A stretch of 12,150 nt of DNA from JBBRHH01 sp038222915 (GTDB taxonomy: Bacteria; Planctomycetota; Phycisphaerae; Tepidisphaerales; Tepidisphaeraceae): NCBI GenBank assembly GCA_038222915.1, contig JBBRHH010000135.1, positions 1 to 12,150 on the forward strand, written 5' to 3'. The position numbers and the translations under genes were made by a program. Below the pieces are notes generated by a model that saw only the letters and a list, made by a program, of their open reading frames with translations, was not told the DNA's origin and did no database searches. This document shows, in pieces, positions 1-6,054 of the stretch. Within the stretch, counting starts at the first letter, position 1; each line of letters starts with the position of its first letter.

Positions 1-1230
1 AACCACTTGCATGATGAACTCATGCTTGTCGGTCATCTCAAAGGAAGCGCCTTTTGGCTTCATCCCGAACGACAGCACGCCGCTGCCCGCTCCAGCCCGG
101 AAGTCACAGAGGAAAAAGTGCTCGTTGTACCGGTCCGGCAATCCGGTGCCCGGGTAATACGTGCATCCGGACGGCCCTGAAGTGATATGTGCTATCGGTG
201 GGATTACCGCCGGTGACGTCGAATCTTTCTCGAACGCCGTCAAATTTTCCGCACGAAACGGCCCGACATCAACCGGGTGTCGGATATGCTGATAGCCAAC
301 CCGCCAGCCGCTGTCTCCGCCCTCCACCACATAGACCCAGCGCGCTGGATCGCCATGGTCTGAGTTGTTGTCGCCGGTAAACAGATTGCCGTATTGATCG
401 AAAGTCAGCTTTTGTGGATTGCGCAGACCCGTCGCGAAAAGCTCCAAATCTGTCCCGTCCGGATTGCAGCGTACGACGCCGCCCGATTCGGGGTTATCCA
501 CCAAGCCCTTTTCCGTCTTAACCGAAAAGCCCCGGTCTCCCACGCTGAAATATAGTTTTCCATCCGGTCCAAACCGCAGTCCATGTGAATCGTGCCCGGT
601 AAACGAATACCGCACGCCGTATCCATATTGAAGCGACTTGCGGTCCACTTCCTTTCCATCCTTCTCATGCAGCAGCCAGAGATTCGGAATGTCGGTAAAC
701 CACACGCTCCCTTTCCGGGTCAGCACGCCCGATCCGATTCCCTCCAGCATTCCGTTGAATCCTGTGGCAAACACCGTCGACGAGTCACACTTTCCATCGC
801 CGTCCTTGTCTTCGAGGATGCGAATATCGTCCGTGTTGACGGTCAGCTCCCTGGACTTGTCCCCCATGTGCTTCAGGACCATCGCCTTGCGGTCTTCCAC
901 CGTCTTGCACGCCAGCTCATCATCCAGCCAGTCGTAGATATCGCGCAGATCAAACACGCCACCCTTGCTGTAACGCTGCGTTTCAACCACCCAGAATCTT
1001 CCCTTGTTGTCGATGCTGAAGCAGACCGGATTGACCAGTTGTGGCTCGGCAGCGAACAAGCTCACCTTCAGGTTCGATGCCAGCTTGAATCGCTGCATCG
1101 TTTTGGCGGCGTCGGCGAAAGCCGGCTCATCGCCCTTCGACGGCGGCGCGGCAAAAGATGACAGTGAAAAACATTGAACAGCAAGCGCCAGCGCGCCTCG
1201 CTTGAGCAGACGGTGGTTCAGGGAAAACAT
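1..1230 (-). CDS. PVC-type membrane-bound dehydrogenase-like protein, secreted, N-terminal part
   Basis: The frame is open from an ATG at 1230 to the window edge, giving 410 residues with no stop, so the C-terminus lies outside. Residues 1-28 look like a signal peptide (KR near the N-terminus, hydrophobic stretch, SSFAA cleavage region). What follows resembles the N-terminal beta-propeller of the planctomycete/verrucomicrobial family related to glucose/sorbosone dehydrogenases: ILEDKDGDGKCD (138-149, Asp-rich, calcium-loop-like), HDSHGLRFGPDGKLYFSVGD (213-232), TGLRNPQKLTFDQYGNLF (267-284), GDNNSD (286-291) and VEGGDSGWRVGYQH (302-315). Family members are usually much longer, often with HEAT-like repeats and a C-terminal cytochrome c CXXCH motif; neither could be seen here. 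Substrate is unknown. No clear Shine-Dalgarno precedes the start. It follows the membrane-protein gene by 35 bp on the same strand, so co-transcription is possible. Family is confident, activity is not. Confidence 0.85.
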   Translation of the reverse strand, partial: MFSLNHRLLKRGALALAVQCFSLSSFAAPPSKGDEPAFADAAKTMQRFKLASNLKVSLFAAEPQLVNPVCFSIDNKGRFWVVETQRYSKGGVFDLRDIYDWLDDELACKTVEDRKAMVLKHMGDKSRELTVNTDDIRILEDKDGDGKCDSSTVFATGFNGMLEGIGSGVLTRKGSVWFTDIPNLWLLHEKDGKEVDRKSLQYGYGVRYSFTGHDSHGLRFGPDGKLYFSVGDRGFSVKTEKGLVDNPESGGVVRCNPDGTDLELFATGLRNPQKLTFDQYGNLFTGDNNSDHGDPARWVYVVEGGDSGWRVGYQHIRHPVDVGPFRAENLTAFEKDSTSPAVIPPIAHITSGPSGCTYYPGTGLPDRYNEHFFLCDFRAGAGSGVLSFGMKPKGASFEMTDKHEFIMQVV

Positions 1231-1265
1231 AGGCGGGACATGATAGTCGGCAACAGAATCGCCTG

Positions 1266-2750
1266 CTATCCTTCGACAGACGCAGTCTGTGACGCCGTCG
1301 GGGTTGCCGGGTGGACCGGCGATTTGAAGAGCTGCCGGACGGCCGTATAAGCCGTATATTGCCCGGCGGGACTGCTGACAAACGGGTTGGTCGCCCCGAT
1401 CAGGCTCGTTGCCGTGCTGAAGGCAAGCAACATCGCCGCCACTGCCCACGTCACGCGGTGATGTGTCGTCCGAAGCCACGCCCCGGCCCAGAAGAGCAAC
1501 AGGGGGACGAAGATCACGAACCACCGCACGGAGAACATCGGCTGACGCCAATCGGGATCGAACACGATGTATCCGCCGATGATCGCAACCCCCGCGACGA
1601 CCGTAATCACCGCCAGCGTTTTCGTGGCAATCGGCCAATGCCGCCGCAAAACCGTGCCCACACCAACGATCCCGAGGAGCACGGCCGGAAAATGGCTCAA
1701 TAGCCCGTGCGCGCCCAGCGTTGCATCAACGATCTGCGAAAGCTTGGCCCGCAGCCGGGCGGGTAATAGTCCGTCATCTGAGTCATCGTCCTTCGGCGCC
1801 ATCATCGCATGCGGCATCAACTCCGAATGGAGGAAACCAGGCCGCAGATCGCCAGTTACCGGAATGGTCAGGACCGCATGCAGCACAATCGGCAACGAAG
1901 CGCCGAGCGCATAACAGATTATGCCCGCAATTTTCATTTTGCCGCGCGACCGCATGGCTATGATCACCCCGACCAGCAGCAGCAAAAAGACCAGGGCCGC
2001 CAGATCGATCACGGCCGCCAGCGCCGCGCACGTTCCAGCAATCGCCAGCCATCGCAACCGGCGCAACTGATGCTCGGCTGTCGCTACATGGAAAAACGAA
2101 GCACACGCTGCCAGTACGAGCACCGCGGCCGGCGCATTGGAGTTGATGGCCGTCGCATAGCTGATCATCCCACTCGCACAAACCGTCCCAACCGCCAGCC
2201 CGGCCCGCCATTTCCTCGGCAGTTCAAAAAGCCTGCCCATCCGGTAGATCAACCCGGCCGCCAACGACACCGGAATCGTCACCGCAATAACCGTAAGCAG
2301 CCAGATCACCAGCTTTGGTTGTGAGTTAAAAGTAATACCGAGTGCGTGGAGCAGCGTGTATGGAATCGCAAGCAGAAACGCGAGGACGGGCGGCTGCTTG
2401 CTATAGGTGCGCGGCAGTGCCGGAGCCGGCGGTGCTTTTGGCAGTGCAGTAACTCGATCGCGCGTACTGCGAAATTCCGGTAGTGTCTTGTCGATCGCGA
2501 GCGAGTGCTGCTCAACCAATGCCTGAACAGTCGCCAGCCGCGCCGCCTCGTTGTCGGAAAGATCGGCCGGCCCGCGCAATCGGATGAGTGGCAGTGCAAT
2601 CAGCAGCACGACGATCGGAGCAACAAGGGCGTGCAGACGCGAACCGCGGCGCGCCTGCATGAGGCGCACATTCGCCGGACTGCCATGAATCTCCGATTGC
2701 ATGATGCGTTCAACTATCTCGTCCCCGCGATCCTGATTTGCGGAACCCAT
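1266..2750 (-). CDS. Polytopic membrane protein, GT-C/GT39-like glycosyltransferase candidate
   Basis: 494 residues with about ten hydrophobic segments (roughly 41-58, 121-139, 146-170, 182-200, 205-222, 233-265, 274-296, 348-367, 377-397, 407-426, 433-452). After the first membrane segment comes a loop with DLSDNEAARLATVQALVE (63-80) and AIDK (85-88), then YSKQPPVLAFLLA (116-128). This order matches GT-C lipid-linked-sugar glycosyltransferases, where an acidic residue in the first outer loop is catalytic; D63, D66 and E68 are candidates. FSVRWF at 406-411 also resembles a planctomycete subgroup. Sugar donor and acceptor are unknown. An acidic loop (KDDDSDDG, 320-327) lies between membrane segments. 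The ATG at 2750 is 3 bp after the amidotransferase stop, so translational coupling is likely; no good Shine-Dalgarno is seen, and Met17 (2702) or Met31 could be the real start. Membrane nature is certain, glycosyltransferase role is inferred. Confidence 0.75.
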   Translation of the reverse strand: MGSANQDRGDEIVERIMQSEIHGSPANVRLMQARRGSRLHALVAPIVVLLIALPLIRLRGPADLSDNEAARLATVQALVEQHSLAIDKTLPEFRSTRDRVTALPKAPPAPALPRTYSKQPPVLAFLLAIPYTLLHALGITFNSQPKLVIWLLTVIAVTIPVSLAAGLIYRMGRLFELPRKWRAGLAVGTVCASGMISYATAINSNAPAAVLVLAACASFFHVATAEHQLRRLRWLAIAGTCAALAAVIDLAALVFLLLLVGVIIAMRSRGKMKIAGIICYALGASLPIVLHAVLTIPVTGDLRPGFLHSELMPHAMMAPKDDDSDDGLLPARLRAKLSQIVDATLGAHGLLSHFPAVLLGIVGVGTVLRRHWPIATKTLAVITVVAGVAIIGGYIVFDPDWRQPMFSVRWFVIFVPLLLFWAGAWLRTTHHRVTWAVAAMLLAFSTATSLIGATNPFVSSPAGQYTAYTAVRQLFKSPVHPATPTASQTASVEG

Positions 2751-2753
2751 CGA

Positions 2754-3584
2754 TCAATACAGCTTCAGGTACTGCACAAAATTCTTCAATAGAAGATTGC
2801 CCAGACGCTCATAGCGGGGGTAATATTTGACAGTGTTGTCGCGAATGGCGTTGAGACCTTCGGCACCGTGAGCCTTGACGACGTCGTCTTTGGCATCCGA
2901 CAGCATCGCCTCAATTCCGGCTTGATCCGTCTCGATGTGATACTGGAATCCAAACAGCCGGCCTTTAAATCGAAAAGCCTGATTCCTGCACAGCTTCGTA
3001 CTGCTTAGCAACATATTGCCACTTGGCGGCGGGGGTGCCGGCGGCGCTGGGGGATTCGGCGGCGGCGGAAGCTTGGGTAGATCAAAAGTATCAAAGTGCC
3101 AATGAAACATCATGGCATTGTCGTTCAAGCCCATGACGATGGGCTCGGTTCCCCCTGGAAAGGGAAAAGTCACTGGTGCCCAACCAATTTCGGGCAGGGG
3201 GGTAATCGGCTCAACCGGCTTGGGCGGCTCGCCGTGTTTGGCGGGCGGCGCCATCTTCACATTGGGGTAAACTTTGGCGCCGCCTGCAAATGCAAGTAAC
3301 TGTGCGCCAAGGCAGATACCTAGAACAGGCCGATCCACGGCAACCATCCGCTTCAGGACTGCCACTTCCTGCGCCAGAAACGGATATTTCTCATTACCCA
3401 CGTCCGACACACCCATTGGCCCGCCCAAAACAATTAGTGCGCGCACTTCGTCCAGGTCAGTGGGCACCTCGTCGCCCTGATAAAGCCGACGAACATCCAA
3501 TGGAATGCCATAATCGCGAAAGACAGGGACAATCCGACCAGGCCCTTCATGGGCCACGTGTTGCAGAACGACAACCTTGCTCAT
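2754..3584 (-). CDS. Class I glutamine amidotransferase-like protein with proline-rich loop insertions
   Basis: 276 residues, cytoplasmic, no signal peptide. The fold is that of GMP-synthase-type class I amidotransferases: LGGPMGV (53-59) for the oxyanion region, the nucleophile elbow GICLGAQLLA (89-98) with Cys91, MMFHWHFDTFDLP (158-170), NQAFRFKGRLFGFQYHIETD (201-220) with His216 and Glu218. The Cys-His-Glu triad is therefore complete. Members normally hydrolyse glutamine to ammonia for a partner synthase, or act on gamma-glutamyl compounds; no synthase partner is visible, so the substrate is open. Two proline-rich stretches stand out, at about 108-130 (before PEIGW) and 171-188 (a PPPPNPPAPPAPPPP run), where relatives that I recall have short loops. 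It is the first gene of a minus-strand group, 3 bp from the membrane-protein gene. No Shine-Dalgarno precedes the ATG at 3584; a candidate promoter ends very close to it. Confidence 0.88.
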   Translation of the reverse strand: MSKVVVLQHVAHEGPGRIVPVFRDYGIPLDVRRLYQGDEVPTDLDEVRALIVLGGPMGVSDVGNEKYPFLAQEVAVLKRMVAVDRPVLGICLGAQLLAFAGGAKVYPNVKMAPPAKHGEPPKPVEPITPLPEIGWAPVTFPFPGGTEPIVMGLNDNAMMFHWHFDTFDLPKLPPPPNPPAPPAPPPPSGNMLLSSTKLCRNQAFRFKGRLFGFQYHIETDQAGIEAMLSDAKDDVVKAHGAEGLNAIRDNTVKYYPRYERLGNLLLKNFVQYLKLY

Positions 3585-3595
3585 AGAGGGGGGTC

Positions 3596-3625
3596 ATGAT
3601 GGGGGAGCCGGCCGGGGCTTGTCAA
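3596..3625 (-). promoter_or_regulatory. Candidate sigma70-like promoter for the amidotransferase gene
   Basis: Read on the minus strand, a perfect TTGACA (-35; plus-strand 3620-3625) is followed after 18 nt by CATCAT (-10; 3596-3601, four of six consensus bases). Transcription would begin near 3589, only about 5 nt before the ATG at 3584, so the mRNA may be nearly leaderless. This fits the absence of a Shine-Dalgarno. The -35 is good, the -10 moderate. Confidence 0.45.
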
Positions 3626-3645
3626 GAAATGCTTTGGCAGAGAGG

Positions 3646-3663
3646 AATTCGACATCCCGAATT
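3646..3663. repeat. Small inverted repeat AATTCG-6-CGAATT in the divergent intergenic region
   Basis: AATTCG (3646-3651) and CGAATT (3658-3663) are perfect inverted arms around a 6-nt spacer, followed on the plus strand by more Ts. It lies upstream of both divergent genes, so an operator-like site is as reasonable as a weak terminator. The stem is short and AT-rich, and may be chance. Confidence 0.3.
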
Positions 3664-3697
3664 TTTTAGGATGGTGGGGCGACTTTTGCAGAACTTG

Positions 3698-3706
3698 TGT
3701 TATCAT
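3698..3706 (+). promoter_or_regulatory. Candidate extended -10 promoter for the kinase-regulator operon
   Basis: TGT immediately before TATCAT (3701-3706) makes an extended -10 element (TGn + five of six consensus bases). No convincing -35 hexamer is found 16-18 nt upstream. Transcription would begin near 3713, giving a leader of about 40 nt that contains the TAGGTA hairpin. Only weak evidence from sequence. Confidence 0.35.
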
Positions 3707-3718
3707 GCACTCAGGGCC

Positions 3719-3734
3719 TAGGTATTTTTACCTA
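3719..3734 (+). repeat. Perfect hairpin/dyad TAGGTA-TTTT-TACCTA upstream of the kinase gene
   Basis: TAGGTA (3719-3724) and TACCTA (3729-3734) are exact reverse complements around a TTTT loop. The dyad lies just after the candidate extended -10 and ends 19 nt before the TTG start. It may be an operator, possibly for autoregulation by the NarL-type regulator, or a 5' leader hairpin. The symmetry is seen directly; the role is inferred. Confidence 0.5.
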
Positions 3735-3753
3735 ACATTTCTGCACAGATCGT

Positions 3754-5238
3754 TTGGGCACTTTGGCTATTCAAACCAGCGCAAGCACCTCTGCCGTTAC
3801 CGATGTGGACCGCACGGCTGAAGCCCTGCGCCACAACGACACGCTGTTCCACCAATTGATGGACAACATCAGCGAGGTTTTCTGGCTTACGGACGTGCGT
3901 AAGAATGAGATCATGTACGTCAGCCCGGGTTACGAGCATGTGTGGGGACGTACCTGTGAAAGCCTCTACAAGTCAGCGCGACAGTGGATGGACGCCATTC
4001 ATCCAGAAGATCGCGAACGTGTAATGGCAGCGGCTGTCAGCAAGCAAGCGAGCGGGCAATACGATGAGGAATATCGCATCCTGCGGCCCGACGGCTCAAT
4101 CCGCTGGATTCGTGACCGCGCATTCTCTGTCACCGACGACGGAGGCGAAGTTTATCGCGTGGCCGGTATCGCCCAGGATGTTACCGCCATGAAAATGGCG
4201 CAGCAGGAAGTTTCCCGTCTGGCTGCCATTGTCGAGTCGTCCGATGCCGCCATCGTTGGGATCGATCTCAATGGGCTGATCACCAGTTGGAATTTGGGGG
4301 CGCAGAAGATGCTGGGCTATTCAGCCGGCGAAATCATTGGTCAGTCGATCACGATGCTCATGCCACCCAACCAGGGGAATTGCGTTGAGCTATTGGAGCG
4401 CATTGGGCACCAGGAAAGCGTCGAGCCAAAGGAAGCGGTCCGCGTCTGCAAGAACGGCTCGAGCATCGTGGTATCGATCATCCTCTCCCCAGTCCGGGAT
4501 CCGCTGGGTGTTATCACCGGTGCGTCGGCCATAGCGCGCGACATCACGGACCAGATTCGACTGGAAAAAGAGGTCCTTGAGGCTGGCGAAAAAGAGCGGT
4601 GGCGCATCGGCCAGGATCTTCACGATACTGTTTGTCAGCAGATCACGGCGGTGTCAATGCTTGGAAGATCACTAGCCGATCGCATGAAAAAGCAGGGGAT
4701 TGCCGATGCAGGTGAACTGGATCGTCTCCTTGACTTATTGCGCGAAGCCAACCGGCAGGCCCGCGGCGTAGCACAGGGTCTTTACCCCGCGGAACTGGAA
4801 GTAAACGGCTTCGAACCGGCGCTCACCGCCCTGGCCGCCACGATCAACCGTCTGTTTGGGATCGCCTGCCACTTCAACGTGGATCCGCCCGTCTATCTTC
4901 CCAATCGCTCCGCACAAATTCATCTGTATCGCATCGCCCAGGAGGCGGCCACCAATGCCGCGAAGCATGCTCACTGCACAAACATCGCGATCTGCCTCGG
5001 CGGTGCTGCCGACCGTGTCATGCTCAGCGTTACTGACGATGGAACCGGATTCGACGTTTCAAAAAAAGACCGAACAGGGATGGGGATAGCGTCCATGCAC
5101 TATCGAGCCCGAATGATCGGCGCATCATTGCTGATCTCGAATCGCCAGCCAAGTGGTACAATTGTCGTTTGCTCGACAGCGGACGATGCCGACGCGTGTA
5201 CGACTCATGCAACGCAGCGTCAGACAGAGAACGGATAG
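3754..5238 (+). CDS. Soluble PAS-PAS sensor histidine kinase, HisKA_3 (NarX/DegS-like) type
   Basis: 494 residues with no membrane segment, so a cytoplasmic sensor. PAS 1 spans about 27-145 (FHQLMDNISEVFWLTD, IHPEDRERV, RPDGSIRWIRDRAF, then GIAQDVT). PAS 2 spans about 154-270 (IVESSDAAIVGIDLNG, MLGYSAGEIIGQ, ITGASAIARDITDQ). The dimerisation/phosphoacceptor part has ERWRIGQDLHD (281-291) with His290 as the likely phosphorylated residue. The ATPase domain has QEAATNAAKHA (396-406, N box, Asn401), DDGTGFD (428-434) and GMGIASM (442-448). It should autophosphorylate and pass phosphate to the regulator encoded 7 bp downstream. The signal is unknown; no haem- or flavin-specific residues were recognised. 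An in-frame TAA at 3733 limits the start: the first Met (residue 36) falls inside PAS 1, so a TTG at 3754 (or TTG 3763, GTG 3805) must be used; only a weak AGAT stands upstream. Confidence 0.93.
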   Translation: MGTLAIQTSASTSAVTDVDRTAEALRHNDTLFHQLMDNISEVFWLTDVRKNEIMYVSPGYEHVWGRTCESLYKSARQWMDAIHPEDRERVMAAAVSKQASGQYDEEYRILRPDGSIRWIRDRAFSVTDDGGEVYRVAGIAQDVTAMKMAQQEVSRLAAIVESSDAAIVGIDLNGLITSWNLGAQKMLGYSAGEIIGQSITMLMPPNQGNCVELLERIGHQESVEPKEAVRVCKNGSSIVVSIILSPVRDPLGVITGASAIARDITDQIRLEKEVLEAGEKERWRIGQDLHDTVCQQITAVSMLGRSLADRMKKQGIADAGELDRLLDLLREANRQARGVAQGLYPAELEVNGFEPALTALAATINRLFGIACHFNVDPPVYLPNRSAQIHLYRIAQEAATNAAKHAHCTNIAICLGGAADRVMLSVTDDGTGFDVSKKDRTGMGIASMHYRARMIGASLLISNRQPSGTIVVCSTADDADACTTHATQRQTENG

Positions 5239-5245
5239 TGGGCAA

Positions 5246-5920
5246 ATGCAATCAGAGCAAAACGTGACGGTAAAAAAAGCGAGGATTTTCCTGGTTGACG
5301 ATCATCCGGTCGTTCGCCAGGGAATCGCCCGTCTCGTCACCGACGAAGGGGACATGGAAATCTGTGGCGAGGCCGAATCGGCCGCCGACGCGATGGTCAA
5401 GATCAAGGCACTGTGTCCTGACGCCGTCATCCTCGACATTACCCTTAAAGGCGTGGACGGGTTGGAACTCCTGGCTGAAATCGTCGCATTTCGGTCTGAT
5501 CTCCCTGTTTTGATCCTGTCCATGCACGACGAATCCATCTATGCCGAGCGGGTGCTGCGGGCCGGCGCAAAAGGGTACGTCATGAAAGAGGAGGCCCCTG
5601 AGAAAGTGCGGGCCGCTTTGCGCACGGTCATGGCTGGGGAACTGTGCGTCAGCAGTAAAATCGTATCGCAGGTCCTGGGCAAACTTGCTGGCGGCGCCAC
5701 CCAAACGGAACTGTCCCCCCTTCAGCGCCTTACGGACCGCGAGCTCCAGGTCTTCCGCTGCCTCGGCGACGGCATGCCAGTTCGTCAGATCGCCGAACTC
5801 CTCTTCCTGAGCGCGAAAACCGTCGAAGCCCACCGTGAACACATCAAGCACAAGCTCGGTATCAAGAGCAGCAGCGAACTGCTGCGCTACGCGATAGAAA
5901 CGCGCGTGAACAGAGTCTGA
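5246..5920 (+). CDS. NarL/FixJ-family response regulator (REC plus LuxR-type HTH)
   Basis: 224 residues. The receiver domain (about 12-130) has the acidic pair Asp18-Asp19 in FLVDDHPVVRQGI, phosphoacceptor Asp64 in VILDITLKGVDGLEL, Ser92 in LILSMHDE and Lys114 in YVMKEE, all as expected for an active receiver. The C-terminal LuxR-type helix-turn-helix (about 161-216) reads LTDRELQVF, then IAELLFLSAKTVEAHREHIK and LGIKSSSELLRYAI. It is the evident partner of the kinase that ends 7 bp upstream. Phosphorylation should drive dimerisation and DNA binding at inverted repeats. I chose the ATG at 5246 because the frame also stays open upstream over the kinase end, but those extra 31 residues do not resemble a receiver; GTG 5264 is another option. 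Dyads upstream of this operon and of the next gene are possible targets. Confidence 0.93.
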   Translation: MQSEQNVTVKKARIFLVDDHPVVRQGIARLVTDEGDMEICGEAESAADAMVKIKALCPDAVILDITLKGVDGLELLAEIVAFRSDLPVLILSMHDESIYAERVLRAGAKGYVMKEEAPEKVRAALRTVMAGELCVSSKIVSQVLGKLAGGATQTELSPLQRLTDRELQVFRCLGDGMPVRQIAELLFLSAKTVEAHREHIKHKLGIKSSSELLRYAIETRVNRV

Positions 5921-5938
5921 TTGGCGCGTCCAAGATGG

Positions 5939-5970
5939 CCGAGATCATTGACCCGGCCCCGTTGATCCGG
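5939..5970. repeat. Imperfect dyad CCG(A)GATCA-15-TGATCCGG overlapping a promoter
   Basis: CCG-A-GATCA (5939-5947) and TGATCCGG (5963-5970) pair over 8 bp with one bulged A around a 15-nt loop, 18 nt after the regulator stop. No T-run follows, so it is a poor terminator. It encloses the -35 element and fills the spacer of the promoter below, a position typical of an operator. Role inferred. Confidence 0.4.
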
Positions 5971-5976
5971 TAGAAA
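5948..5976 (+). promoter_or_regulatory. Sigma70-like promoter for the aspartic-protease gene
   Basis: TTGACC (5948-5953, five of six -35 bases) is followed by exactly 17 nt and TAGAAA (5971-5976, four of six -10 bases). Transcription would begin near 5983, giving a leader of about 70 nt before the GTG at 6055. It is the best promoter match in the window and suggests that the protease is transcribed separately from the kinase-regulator pair. Confidence 0.5.
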
Positions 5977-5990
5977 ATTATGTGTCGGTA

Positions 5991-6009
5991 CACCAGTTTG
6001 GTGATCACC
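5991..6009. repeat. Overlapping dyads CACCA-GTT-TGGTG and GGTGATCACC in the protease leader
   Basis: CACCA (5991-5995) pairs with TGGTG (5999-6003), and the TGGTG arm is shared with a perfect 10-bp palindrome GGTGATCACC (6000-6009). The two pairings exclude each other in RNA. As DNA, the palindrome could be an operator just downstream of the predicted transcription start; it contains TGATCA, also seen as half-sites in the dyad at 5939-5970. Confidence 0.4.
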
Positions 6010-6043
6010 GTCTAGCATTTCTTCAGATGTGGTGGCCTCTCAG

Positions 6044-6050
6044 GGAGGTG
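6044..6050 (+). promoter_or_regulatory. Strong Shine-Dalgarno GGAGGTG before a GTG start
   Basis: GGAGGTG sits 4 nt before the GTG at 6055 and decides that start. It is by far the best ribosome binding site in the window; the other genes have weak or no such sequence. Confidence 0.75.
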
Positions 6051-6054
6051 AATC

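Noticed and set aside
592..1161. Plus-strand open frame of 189 codons
   Set aside because: It is antisense to the PVC dehydrogenase-like gene, whose minus-strand frame has clear family motifs.
5153..5245. Longer N-terminus for the response regulator
   Set aside because: The extra 31 residues overlap the kinase end in another frame and do not look like part of a receiver domain; the ATG at 5246 leaves the usual short lead before KARIFLVDDH.
5252..5851. Minus-strand open frame of 199 codons
   Set aside because: It is antisense to the response regulator, which has all receiver and helix-turn-helix motifs.
5939..5970. Rho-independent terminator after the regulator gene
   Set aside because: The dyad has a long 15-nt loop, a bulge and no T-run, and it overlaps a good promoter.
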